NCBI GenBank assembly: GCA_900554645.1 | Contig: USIE01000003.1 | Coordinates: forward strand, 1-64,000 | Length of the DNA stretch: 64,000 nucleotides | Direction: 5' to 3' | DNA from: an uncultured Collinsella sp. | Lineage (GTDB): Bacteria; Actinomycetota; Coriobacteriia; Coriobacteriales; Coriobacteriaceae | Part shown: positions 1 to 7,716 of the stretch, one piece after another | Position numbering within the stretch: position 1 is the first letter of the stretch | Layout of the letters: each line of letters opens with the position of its first letter | Made by a program: the position numbers and the translations under genes | Notes under the pieces: model-generated | What the model was told of the DNA's origin: nothing | What the model saw: the letters and a program-made list of their open reading frames with translations, nothing else | Database searches by the model: none

Positions 1-1
1 C

Positions 2-46
2 GAGGCCGAGCGAAAAATGGATTCTAAAAAAGACCTTGCCATATAG
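2..46 (+). CDS. Possible 3' end of an upstream gene (partial)
   Basis: Frame 2 is open from the window edge to a TAG at 44-46 and would give a short Lys/Glu/Asp-rich tail. It ends just before a strong hairpin at 62-100, which fits a gene end. The stretch is too short to identify, and a chance open frame is equally possible. Confidence 0.2.
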   Translation, partial: EAERKMDSKKDLAI

Positions 47-61
47 GAGCGTCAGGACGGA

Positions 62-100
62 GGAAGCCCCCGCCGCACGTAGTGCGCAGCGGGGGCTTCC
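62..100. terminator. Strong hairpin, probable terminator between gene ends
   Basis: Twelve-bp perfect arms (GGAAGCCCCCGC and its complement, 62-73 and 89-100) enclose a smaller GCAC/GTGC stem. It lies 60 bp beyond the pta stop codon on the minus strand, so it most likely ends the pta transcript. There is no long T run on either side. Confidence 0.6.
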
Positions 101-159
101 GACATGTCCGAGGACGTTTTCAGAGCTTTACCCTGTGGGGTCCCGAGGGGATACGTCCG

Positions 160-1140
160 CTACTCAGCCATCTGAGCCTGGACAGCGGTGATGGCCACGA
201 CACCCACGATGTCGTCGGCAGAGCAGCCGCGCGAAAGGTCGTTGACCGGCTTGGCGATGCCCTGCAGGATGGGGCCGTAAGCGTCGGCGCCGGCGAAGCG
301 CTGGACCAGCTTGTAGCCGATGTTGCCGGCCTCGAGATCGGGGAACACAAGCACGTTGGCCTTGCCGGCAACGGAGGAGCCGGGGGCCTTGAGCTGGGCG
401 ACGGTGGGAACGATGGCGGCGTCGAGCTGCAGGTCGCCATCGATGGCGAGCTCGGGAGCCTTCTCCTTGCAGAACTTAACGGCCTCCTGGACCTTCTTGG
501 CGACCTCGCCGCCGGCGGAGCCCATGGTGGAGTAGGAGAGCATGGCCACGTGCGGCTCGACGCTGCCCATAAAGGTGGACCAGGAGTGAGCGGAGGCGAT
601 GGCGATCTCGGAGAGCTCGTCGGAGGACGGGTTGATGTTGAGGCCGCAGTCGGCGAAGATCAGCGTACCGTCGGTGCCGAACTGCGGGGTGTCGGTGCAC
701 ATCACGAAGAAGGCCGAGACCAGCTTGGTACCCGGGGCGGTCTTAAGGATCTGCAGCGCGGGGCGCAGGGTGTCGGCGGTGGAGTGGCAGGCGCCGGAGA
801 CCAGGCCGTCGGCGTCACCCATCTTGACCATCATGGTGCCAAAGTAGGTGGCGTCCATCACCTGGGCGCGAGCCTGCTCGATGGTGACGCCCTTCTTGGC
901 GCGGAGCTCGGCAAACTTCTGCGCGTACTCCTCGTGCTTCTCGGCATTGCGCGGATCGATGACGGTGGCGCCGGGAACGTTGATCTCGTCGGGGTTGCCC
1001 AGGATGACGATCTTTGCCAGGCCCTCCTCGATGATCTTGGTGGCCGCGACGATGGTGCGCGGATCCTCGCCCTCGGGCAGGACGATCGTCTTAAGGTCGG
1101 CCTTGGCGGCAGACTTCATACGGTTAAGGAAATCGCTCAT
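160..1140 (-). CDS. pta: Phosphate acetyltransferase
   Basis: This enzyme interconverts acetyl-CoA plus phosphate with acetyl-phosphate plus CoA in the cytoplasm, the first step of the Pta-AckA route to acetate and ATP in fermenters. At 326 residues it matches the short single-domain Pta form, without the N-terminal regulatory domain of the enterobacterial enzyme. The family N-terminus (DFLNRMKSAAKADLKTIVLPEG), a GDADGLVSGA-type motif and a C-terminal KPVNDLSRGC motif are all visible. The ATG is preceded by AAGGAGTAAC. No acetate kinase gene lies in the window. The 5' leader carries a terminator-like hairpin at 1193-1215, so attenuation is possible. Confidence 0.95.
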   Translation of the reverse strand: MSDFLNRMKSAAKADLKTIVLPEGEDPRTIVAATKIIEEGLAKIVILGNPDEINVPGATVIDPRNAEKHEEYAQKFAELRAKKGVTIEQARAQVMDATYFGTMMVKMGDADGLVSGACHSTADTLRPALQILKTAPGTKLVSAFFVMCTDTPQFGTDGTLIFADCGLNINPSSDELSEIAIASAHSWSTFMGSVEPHVAMLSYSTMGSAGGEVAKKVQEAVKFCKEKAPELAIDGDLQLDAAIVPTVAQLKAPGSSVAGKANVLVFPDLEAGNIGYKLVQRFAGADAYGPILQGIAKPVNDLSRGCSADDIVGVVAITAVQAQMAE

Positions 1141-1192
1141 GTTACTCCTTACAAGCGTTTCACTAAGCTCCAGGCGCCCGGCTGTTCACGAA

Positions 1193-1215
1193 TAAACCCG
1201 CTGCTAGCGGGTTTA
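1193..1215 (-). promoter_or_regulatory. Terminator-like hairpin in the pta leader
   Basis: TAAACCCGCT and its complement form a perfect 10-bp stem with a 3-nt loop. On the minus strand it ends in GGGTTTATT and lies about 50 nt upstream of the pta start, inside the predicted leader. It could attenuate pta or insulate the two divergent transcripts. No plus-strand gene ends here. Confidence 0.45.
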
Positions 1216-1264
1216 CCTTTCAAATTTGTACGCCGCGGTGCTTGAGCTTTCCTTGTGTGGCAAG

Positions 1265-1295
1265 CTCATTATAGGACGCATTAGCGCTATAATCG
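1265..1295. promoter_or_regulatory. Divergent -10 elements for pta and glf
   Basis: A TATAAT lies on the plus strand at 1288-1293, reading towards glf, and another on the minus strand at 1268-1273, reading towards pta. They are only 14 bp apart, so two polymerases could not occupy both sites at once. No clear -35 hexamer was found for either. Confidence 0.5.
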
Positions 1296-1371
1296 CTCTG
1301 ATAAATATGTCTCGAAGAATGTTCGAGAAAAGCCCAGCTAACGAGCCCGTGGCTTTTGACAAGGAGTATCG

Positions 1372-2574
1372 ATGCAGATTACCTCAGGCCTGCCTGAAGG
1401 CTTTAACGCCGGCGCGTACGACATGATTGTCGTCGGCGCTGGATATGCCGGTGCCGTTTGCGCCCGCCGTCTTGCCGAGACCATCGGCTATCGTGTTGCC
1501 GTTTTGGAGCGCCGTAGCCACATTGCAGGCAATGCCTATGACTGCACTGACGAGGCCGGAATCCTGATCCACGAGTACGGTCCGCATATCTATCACACCT
1601 TTAACGAGCGCGTGCACAATTTCCTGTCGCGCTTTACCAAGTGGACGGATTATCAGCACAAGGTGCTCGCCAACATCAACGGCACCCTTATGCCCGTGCC
1701 CTTCAACCACGCGAGTCTCAAGCTCGCCTTTGGTGACGAGCGCGGCGAGGAGCTGTATCAGAAGCTCGTGGAGACCTTTGGCAAGGATGTCAAGGTGCCC
1801 ATTATGGAGCTGCGTAAGAAGAACGACCCCGACTTGGCCGAGGTCGCTGATTACGTCTACGAGAACGTCTTTTTGCATTACACCATGAAGCAGTGGGGCC
1901 AGACGCCCGACCAGATCGATCCCTCGATCACCGGCCGTGTTCCCGTCTTTGTGGGCGATGATGACCGCTACTTCCCGCAGGCTCCCTTCCAGGGCATGCC
2001 GCAGGACGGCTATACCGCGCTGTTTGAGCATATGCTCGACCACGATCTGATTGATGTGTTCTGCGACGTGGACGCCCGCGACCTCTTCGAGATCGACGAG
2101 ACCACCGTCAAGATCGACGGTAAGGTCTATGGCGGCGAGATCGTTTATACCGGTCCGCTCGATGAGCTGTTCAACCTCGACCTGGGCGCTCTGCCGTACC
2201 GTACGCTCGATATGAAGTTCGAGACGCTCGATATGGACCAGTTCCAGCCTGTGGGCACCGTCAATTACACCACGAGCGAGGATTACACGCGTATCACCGA
2301 GTTCAAGAACATGACTGGTCAGGTCCTGCCCGGCAAGACCACCATCATGAAGGAGTATTCCAAGGCCTATACGCCCGGCTCGGGCGAGACGCCCTATTAC
2401 GCCATTCTGGAGCCCGAGAACCGCGAGCTCTATGAGCGCTATCTTGAGCGCGTCCAAAACCTGACGAACTTCCACCCGGTGGGTCGCCTGGCCGAGTATC
2501 GTTACTACGATATGGATGCCGTGACCAACTCCGCCCTCGATCTTTCGGATGAGATTATCGCCTGCCATGCATAA
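1372..2574 (+). CDS. glf: UDP-galactopyranose mutase
   Basis: Flavoenzyme that converts UDP-galactopyranose to UDP-galactofuranose, the donor for galactofuranose in surface glycans. Residues 20-30 hold the FAD-binding GAGYAG loop. The middle of the protein carries family motifs such as HEYGPHIYHT and MKQWGQTPDQ, and the length of 400 residues is normal. The start follows GACAAGGAGTATCG, a good ribosome binding site. Its stop codon overlaps the start of a family 2 glycosyltransferase, so the pair is probably translationally coupled and makes or attaches a galactofuranose-containing polymer. Confidence 0.95.
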   Translation: MQITSGLPEGFNAGAYDMIVVGAGYAGAVCARRLAETIGYRVAVLERRSHIAGNAYDCTDEAGILIHEYGPHIYHTFNERVHNFLSRFTKWTDYQHKVLANINGTLMPVPFNHASLKLAFGDERGEELYQKLVETFGKDVKVPIMELRKKNDPDLAEVADYVYENVFLHYTMKQWGQTPDQIDPSITGRVPVFVGDDDRYFPQAPFQGMPQDGYTALFEHMLDHDLIDVFCDVDARDLFEIDETTVKIDGKVYGGEIVYTGPLDELFNLDLGALPYRTLDMKFETLDMDQFQPVGTVNYTTSEDYTRITEFKNMTGQVLPGKTTIMKEYSKAYTPGSGETPYYAILEPENRELYERYLERVQNLTNFHPVGRLAEYRYYDMDAVTNSALDLSDEIIACHA

Positions 2575-3598
2575 AGTCATATCATTCGGTATTCCCTCGT
2601 ATAACGCCGCCAAGGACATGGACCATTGCATCACCTCCATTCTGGAGGGGAGCAATTACGCCACCGATATCGAGATCATCATCGTCGATGACGGTTCCAA
2701 GGACGAGACGGCAGCTAAGGCCGACGAGTGGGAGACACGTTATCCCGGCATCATTCGCGCGGTGCACCAGGAGAACGGTGGCCACGGCATTGCCGTCCTT
2801 TCGGGCTTGCGCGAGGCACAGGGCACTTACTACAAGGTCGTCGACTCGGACGACTGGCTCGATGGCGCAGCTCTGTCGACCATGCTTTCGATCCTGCGCG
2901 GTTTTGAGGAGCGCGACCAGCGCGTCGATCTCTTTATCTCGAACTATGTGTACGAGAAGGTTTACGAGGGTACGCATACCGCTATTGGCTACAAGTTTGC
3001 CCTGCCGCGAAAAAAGATCTTTACCTGGGACCAGATTGGCCATTTCCGTCTGGACCAGAATCTGCTCATGCACAGCCTGTGCTATCGCACGGATGTGCTG
3101 CGCGCGTCCAATCTGCCCATGCCGCCGCACACGTTCTATGTAGACAACATCTACGCCTACGTGCCGCTGCCGCGTTGCAAGACCATGTACTACGCCGACA
3201 TCGACCTCTATCGCTACTTTATCGGTCGTGAGGGCCAGAGTGTCAACGAGGCCACGATGGTCAAGCGTCTGGACCAGCAGTTCCGTGTTACGCGTATCAT
3301 GATGGAGTCGTACCACCTGTACAGCGATGTTGGGTCGTCGCGCCTGCGTTCGTACATGATGGGCTACTTCACCATGATGATGGCGATCTGCTCGGTGCTG
3401 ACCAAGCTTTCCGAGGAAGATTGCGCCGACGAGCGCCTAAAGACGCTGTGGAATGATTTGAAGGCCTATGACGAGCGCATGTATCGTCGTGCCCGCTACG
3501 GTGTGGTCGGGTTCTTCACTAACCTCCGCGGTCGTGCCGGAGACAAAACCACACTTGGCCTATACCGTCTTGCCTCAAAGATCTTCAAATTCAACTAG
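2567..3598 (+). CDS. Family 2 glycosyltransferase
   Basis: A GT-A fold glycosyltransferase of 343 residues from the chosen ATG. The nucleotide-sugar site is visible as DDGS (41-44) and the metal-binding DSDDW (93-97). There is no convincing membrane segment, so it is probably cytoplasmic or peripheral. The first ATG in frame (2549) would put 26 nt of overlap with glf; the ATG at 2567 gives MHKVISFGIPSYN, a typical family start, with 8 nt of overlap. Being coupled to glf, it may transfer galactofuranose, but acceptor and linkage cannot be read from the sequence. Confidence 0.85.
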   Translation: MHKVISFGIPSYNAAKDMDHCITSILEGSNYATDIEIIIVDDGSKDETAAKADEWETRYPGIIRAVHQENGGHGIAVLSGLREAQGTYYKVVDSDDWLDGAALSTMLSILRGFEERDQRVDLFISNYVYEKVYEGTHTAIGYKFALPRKKIFTWDQIGHFRLDQNLLMHSLCYRTDVLRASNLPMPPHTFYVDNIYAYVPLPRCKTMYYADIDLYRYFIGREGQSVNEATMVKRLDQQFRVTRIMMESYHLYSDVGSSRLRSYMMGYFTMMMAICSVLTKLSEEDCADERLKTLWNDLKAYDERMYRRARYGVVGFFTNLRGRAGDKTTLGLYRLASKIFKFN

Positions 3599-3620
3599 GG
3601 CAGAAACGCTCGGGTAACGG

Positions 3621-3729
3621 GGACCCCTGGTCCTTAACTTGCTACTTCGAACAGTCCTGCGCAAGACGGAGTCGCCACTGGCGCCTCCTTTGCGTGCGGA
3701 ACTCGTATCAAGTTAAGGACCAGGGGTCC
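3621..3729 (-). repeat. Palindrome A, family 1 (conserved core, private arms)
   Basis: Perfect 21-bp arms (3621-3641 and 3709-3729, beginning GGACCCCTGG) enclose a 67-nt core. Read on the minus strand, the core contains GAGTTCCGCACG and GCAGGACTGTTC around an inner stem made of CGCAA, GGAG and GCC with their complements. Those two boxes recur in palindrome B 110 bp away and, more weakly, in palindrome C at 59 kb, whereas the outer arms do not. It may act as a terminator for the convergent genes. Confidence 0.85.
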
Positions 3730-3821
3730 TCTGTTATGTCTTGCTTTATGTCAGCAAGCTGAATTTGAAGACCTTGGACGCGCGGTACACATGGGCCTGG
3801 GCTGAAAAGACTTGGTTGGTA

Positions 3822-3946
3822 GGTTGCCCGGTGGGTCTTGGTCATGTTTGTCGCGAGTTCCGCACGAGCCGAAGAGCACTTAATGTGCTCTTCGTGCGAG
3901 CCAGGACTGTAGAGCAGCAAACATAACCAAGACCCACCGGGCAACC
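3822..3946 (+). repeat. Palindrome B, family 1
   Basis: Arms of 29 bp (3822-3850 and 3918-3946, beginning GGTTGCCCGGTGGG) differ at one position. They enclose a 67-nt core, the same length as in A, with GAGTTCCGCACG, a perfect 9-bp inner stem GAAGAGCAC/GTGCTCTTC and AGGACTGT. It sits directly against the 3' end of the P1 peptidase gene. Confidence 0.85.
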
Positions 3947-3958
3947 GGACGAGCTAGT

Positions 3959-4960
3959 TTACTTCGCGGCGCCGGGGATGCCGTGGGAGGTTTTGGCGGT
4001 TTTGGCTCCGTTTACGATGGCGGTTTGCAAAGCCCTTACGGCGAGCATGCCCAGCAGGTCTAGGGGAACGGCGGCGCTTGCCTGGGCGCCCAGTTTGCCG
4101 CTGGCGAGGGTGTAGATGGTGTCGCCGTCGTTGGTGGTGTGCGTGGGACGGATGGCGTGTGCGTAGGCGTCTGCGGCCATCTGAGAGACTTTGGTGGCCT
4201 GGGCCTTGGTGAGCTCCACGTTGGTGACGATACAGCTGATGGTGGTGTTGGTGCGGTCGAGCGGCATCTGCATAGAGCCTGCGGCGGCAAAGGCGGCGAG
4301 CTCCATGTCGACGATCTGGTCGCTATCGGCTGCGGCGCGCATGCCGGCGACCCATTCGCCAGTGGTCGGGTCGACGACGTTGCCGCAGGCGTTGACCGAG
4401 ACCACGGCGCCCACCTTGACGGGGCCGAGCGCCACGGCGGCAGCTCCGAGGCCGGCCTTCATGCAGGTGGCAGGTCCCATGAGCTTGCCTACGGTGGCGC
4501 CGGTGCCGGCGCCCACGTTGCCCTGCTCGAGCGAGGCAGGGGTGTGGTCGAGCGCCTCGCGCACTGCGGCGGCACCGGCCTCGATGTCGGGGCGCACGGT
4601 GGGGTCGCCAAAGGCGAGGTCGAAGATGCAGCTGGAGCACACGATAGGCACCTGCGTGGGACCGACGGGCAAGCCGATGCCGCGGCTCTCGAGCTCGCGG
4701 GCGACGCCGCTTGCGGCTTCGAGGCCAAAGGCCGATCCACCCGAAAGGCAGACGGCGTGGACCTTGTCGACGGTGTTCTCGGGACGCAGCAGGTCGGTTT
4801 CGCGCGATGCTGGAGCACCGCCGCGAACGTCAACGCCGCCGGTGGCGCCCTCGGGTGCCACGATTACGGTGCAACCGGTGCCGGCCTCCTCGTCCGTATA
4901 GTTGCCATAGCAAAAGCCATCGACATCGCAGACGTCAATGGTCTCGAGCAGTGTATCCAT
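3959..4960 (-). CDS. P1 family (S58) peptidase, DmpA-like
   Basis: A member of the DmpA/BapA aminopeptidase group, N-terminal nucleophile hydrolases that cleave themselves into two chains. The family GNVGAGTGATVGK segment lies near residue 150. The RTNTTISCIVTN motif holds the likely self-cleavage site and Thr nucleophile, followed by HTTNDGDTIYTL. At 333 residues it is the normal size. The start is preceded by GGAGTTAAAC. No signal peptide is visible, so it is probably cytoplasmic. The substrate (D-amino acid amides, beta-peptides or small dipeptides) cannot be inferred. Confidence 0.88.
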   Translation of the reverse strand: MDTLLETIDVCDVDGFCYGNYTDEEAGTGCTVIVAPEGATGGVDVRGGAPASRETDLLRPENTVDKVHAVCLSGGSAFGLEAASGVARELESRGIGLPVGPTQVPIVCSSCIFDLAFGDPTVRPDIEAGAAAVREALDHTPASLEQGNVGAGTGATVGKLMGPATCMKAGLGAAAVALGPVKVGAVVSVNACGNVVDPTTGEWVAGMRAAADSDQIVDMELAAFAAAGSMQMPLDRTNTTISCIVTNVELTKAQATKVSQMAADAYAHAIRPTHTTNDGDTIYTLASGKLGAQASAAVPLDLLGMLAVRALQTAIVNGAKTAKTSHGIPGAAK

Positions 4961-5061
4961 GTTTAACTCCTATCGGTTTTCCGCCGCGCCTTGTGCCCGG
5001 TCGGGATCCGTACGGTACGCCAAAATTTTAGGCGCTGGGGAATACCCAGCGCCAGATGCAA

Positions 5062-5643
5062 TTACGAGAGTTTTTGAATCGCGCGCGCGACGCGGGCGAT
5101 GGGTAAGCCCACCACGTTATAGAAGTTGCCCGAAATATCGTGCACGAGCATGCGTCCGCCTGTGCCCTGAATGCCGTAGGCTCCGGCCTTGTCCATGGGC
5201 TCGCCGGAGGCGACATAGCGCTCGATCTGCTCCTCGGTAAGCTCATAGAACGTCACGTCGGTCACATCGACAAACGACAGGCTCTCGGCGGCATGCGGAG
5301 CTGTAGCGTCGCCGGCTTTAACGATGCAGACGCCGGTTGCGACCTGGTGCGTGCGACCCGAAAGCTCACGGAGCATGGTGCGTGCCTCGTCCTCGGTTGC
5401 CGGCTTGCCCAGAATCTTGCCGTCAAAGGTGACGATGGTGTCGGCCGCGACCGTCAGCTCATTGGGCTCGGCATACTCGGCAGCAACGGCAGCCGCCTTG
5501 GCGCGTGCCAAGCGCTCGACAAGCGTGAGCGGGGCCTCGCCATCAAAGGGCGTTTCGTCGATATCCGCGGGAATCACGCGAATGTTGTAGCCCGCCTCGC
5601 GCATCAGCTCTATGCGGCGCGGCGATTGCGAAGCCAAAATCAT
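5062..5643 (-). CDS. maf: Maf-family nucleoside triphosphate pyrophosphatase
   Basis: Maf proteins hydrolyse dTTP, UTP or modified nucleotides to monophosphates. The N-terminal ASQSPRR signature (residues 4-10) and the AADTIV catalytic motif are intact, and 193 residues is the usual length. The ATG overlaps the stop of the upstream DJ-1 gene as ATGA, so the two are translationally coupled. Possible roles are clearing non-canonical nucleotides and, as reported for some Maf proteins, restraining cell division. Confidence 0.92.
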   Translation of the reverse strand: MILASQSPRRIELMREAGYNIRVIPADIDETPFDGEAPLTLVERLARAKAAAVAAEYAEPNELTVAADTIVTFDGKILGKPATEDEARTMLRELSGRTHQVATGVCIVKAGDATAPHAAESLSFVDVTDVTFYELTEEQIERYVASGEPMDKAGAYGIQGTGGRMLVHDISGNFYNVVGLPIARVARAIQKLS

Positions 5644-6182
5644 AGTTGGATGCCCTCGGCGACCTTCTCGACGGCCTTGTCGCCGGCGAGCGTGCGCAGC
5701 AGCTCCAAGGCAAAGGGGAGTGACTGTGCCATGCCGCTGGCAGTGATGATATTGCCGTCTTGCGTGACCTTCTCGCCGGTATAAGCTCCCTCGGGGAAGC
5801 TCTTCTCAAAGCCGGGGAAGCACGTGGCGCGGCGTCCCCCGAGCAGGCCAAGCTCGCCCAGGATAAACGGGGCGGCGCAGATGGCGGCAACGTGCTTGGT
5901 CGCGGCGAACTCGCAGACTACGTCGCAGACGCGCTGGTCAGCGCGCAGGTTGGTGGCTCCGGGCAGGCCGCCGGGCAGCACGACGCAGTCGTACTCGTCA
6001 AAGTTGATTTCGTCAAAGAGCGCATCGCAGGTCACGGGAATCTGCAGCGAGCTTACGACCTCGCGCGTGGGCATGATCGAGACGAGCGTGGCACGCACGC
6101 CGCCGCGACGCATGACATCGACCATGGTCAGGCATTCAATCGTTTCAAAGCCATCGGCGGCGAGAACGGCAACGCTGGGCAT
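5640..6182 (-). CDS. DJ-1/PfpI superfamily protein
   Basis: A 180-residue DJ-1/YajL-like protein. The nucleophile elbow Cys is in AAICAAPFILGELG near residue 105, and the N-terminal Glu used by the family is in DGFETIE. Proteins of this type are annotated as deglycases, chaperones or, by older naming, thiazole monophosphate synthesis proteins. The start at 6182 follows CGAAAGGAACTCTC, and the family begins at MPSVAVLAADGFE, so the longer open frame upstream is not used. It overlaps maf by 4 nt. Confidence 0.88.
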   Translation of the reverse strand: MPSVAVLAADGFETIECLTMVDVMRRGGVRATLVSIMPTREVVSSLQIPVTCDALFDEINFDEYDCVVLPGGLPGATNLRADQRVCDVVCEFAATKHVAAICAAPFILGELGLLGGRRATCFPGFEKSFPEGAYTGEKVTQDGNIITASGMAQSLPFALELLRTLAGDKAVEKVAEGIQL

Positions 6183-6289
6183 GAGAGTTCCTTTCGTAAG
6201 GCGGCATACAATTAGCCGTCTTATACCCCGAAGACCTCCGCTTGCCACGCTCGATTTCCCAATGATTTTTCTGAGCAATGATTAAGTGG

Positions 6290-7603
6290 CTAGTTGCGCC
6301 TAAGGTGGACGACGGTTTCGCAGTGGAAGGTTTGCGGGAACAGGTCGACTGGTGTGATCTTGACGGGGGAGAAGGTGCCTTCCTCGACAAAGCGCTTAAG
6401 GTCGCGCGCCAGGGTGGCAGGGTCGCAGCTCACATAGGCGACATCGCGCGCACTCGTGCTGGCGATGAGGTCGATGGCCTCGGGCGCCAGGCCCGCGCGT
6501 GGCGGATCGACCACCAGGACATCGGCGTCCTGGTCGGGGAACTCGCGCACGGCATCGCCGCCGATGACGTCGACGTTGTCGAGCTTGTTGATCTCGAGGT
6601 TACGGCGCAGGTCGCGCACGGCCGGACCGTAGGCCTCGACGGCGGCAACAAAGTCGCAGCGGCGGGCGAGCGGCAGGGTAAAGGTTCCGGCGCCGCAGTA
6701 CAGGTCCACGGCAAGCTCGTCTTCCTGCGGGTCGAGCGCTTCCATGACAAGCTCGATCAAAATCTCGGCACCCTTGGTGTTGACCTGGAAAAAAGACGGG
6801 GCAGACAAGCGCATCTGACCCTCGGCGATATTCTCGGTCCATGAGCCCTCTCCGGCGAGCATTTCGACCTTGGAGACACGGCGGGCCTTCTTTTCGCCCT
6901 TGCTCATCACGCGCACGATGCTCGTGGGATGAGCGGCGTCCGCCAGCACGCGGGAGACCTGCGAGCGCGGAAAAGAGCCTGTAGGCGTCCAGAGTGCGAC
7001 CTCGAGTGCCTTGGTACGGCGCGATGCACGAATGCCCACGCGTTCGAGTCCCAAGTCATGGCTGCCGCTTAGATAGTTGAGTGCGCCGACGACCGATTTG
7101 AGCGCCTTCGGGAAGCGCTTATCGAACAGCGGGCACGCATCGACGGTCACGATTTTGCTGGGGTCGACACCGTGCATGCCAAGGCGCACGCGACCGTTGA
7201 CGACGGTCGGTTCGAGCTCGATTTTATTGCGGTAGCCCCAGTCGTCCTTGGTGTGGCAGATGGGCTGTACCAACTCATCGACCTGCTCAGGAGCGAACTT
7301 GCCGATGCGCTCGAGCGTGGAGCGCAGGTTTTGCTCCTTGGCGGCGAGCTGTGCCGTGCGTGAGAGATTGCCCCACGAACAACCGCCGCAGATGCCAACG
7401 AAGGGGCAGGGGGGCTGAATGCGATCGGGGCTCGGCTCCAGAATCTCGGTCGTGCGGGCGCGCATGAACGACTTGCCGTCCTGTACGACCTCGGCCTCGA
7501 CGGTGTCGCCTGCCACGGCGCCCTGCACAAAGACGGCCTTGCCGTTGTCGGCGTGCGCCAGCCCGTCGGCGCCGTAGGTCATCGATTCTATAGTGAGCTT
7601 CAT
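6290..7603 (-). CDS. rlmD: 23S rRNA (uracil-C5)-methyltransferase, RlmD/TrmA family
   Basis: SAM-dependent 5-methyluridine methyltransferase acting on rRNA or tRNA. In order it has an N-terminal TRAM-like domain (residues 1-60), an iron-sulfur cluster motif with C66, C72 and C75 plus a later Cys in VDACPLF, the Rossmann core with DLYCGAGTFTL, the DPPRAGL motif and the catalytic Cys in AYVSCDPATLARDL. The start at 7603 follows GGCAGGGAT and gives MKLTIESMTYG, the expected family start; this makes 437 residues. Whether the substrate is U1939, U747 or tRNA U54 cannot be told from motifs. Confidence 0.9.
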   Translation of the reverse strand: MKLTIESMTYGADGLAHADNGKAVFVQGAVAGDTVEAEVVQDGKSFMRARTTEILEPSPDRIQPPCPFVGICGGCSWGNLSRTAQLAAKEQNLRSTLERIGKFAPEQVDELVQPICHTKDDWGYRNKIELEPTVVNGRVRLGMHGVDPSKIVTVDACPLFDKRFPKALKSVVGALNYLSGSHDLGLERVGIRASRRTKALEVALWTPTGSFPRSQVSRVLADAAHPTSIVRVMSKGEKKARRVSKVEMLAGEGSWTENIAEGQMRLSAPSFFQVNTKGAEILIELVMEALDPQEDELAVDLYCGAGTFTLPLARRCDFVAAVEAYGPAVRDLRRNLEINKLDNVDVIGGDAVREFPDQDADVLVVDPPRAGLAPEAIDLIASTSARDVAYVSCDPATLARDLKRFVEEGTFSPVKITPVDLFPQTFHCETVVHLRRN

Positions 7604-7651
7604 ATCCCTGCCTGTCATTCGTGTTGTTGCTCGCACCATGGTAGCAGGGAA

Positions 7652-7693
7652 AAGCGCCCCGCATCCGAGGCTTTCCTCAAATGCGGGGCGCTT
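7652..7693 (-). terminator. Terminator of ppk1
   Basis: Perfect 13-bp arms AAGCGCCCCGCAT/ATGCGGGGCGCTT with a 16-nt loop. On the minus strand the stem is followed by TTTTCCC, 24 nt past the ppk1 stop codon. It also separates ppk1 from rlmD. Confidence 0.85.
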
Positions 7694-7716
7694 CTACAAA
7701 CTGCTTCTACAAACGA

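Larger units (their letters stand above)
3599..3958. other. Intergenic region holding two long palindromes
   Basis: No gene was found in this 360-bp gap between convergent genes. It contains palindromes A (3621-3729) and B (3822-3946), separated by about 90 bp without clear structure. Short ORFs across it follow the palindrome and lack ribosome binding sites. Confidence 0.7.

Noticed and set aside
3708..3944. Short ORFs across palindromes A and B
   Set aside because: They run through inverted repeats, so the coding appearance on both strands is a by-product of the palindromes.
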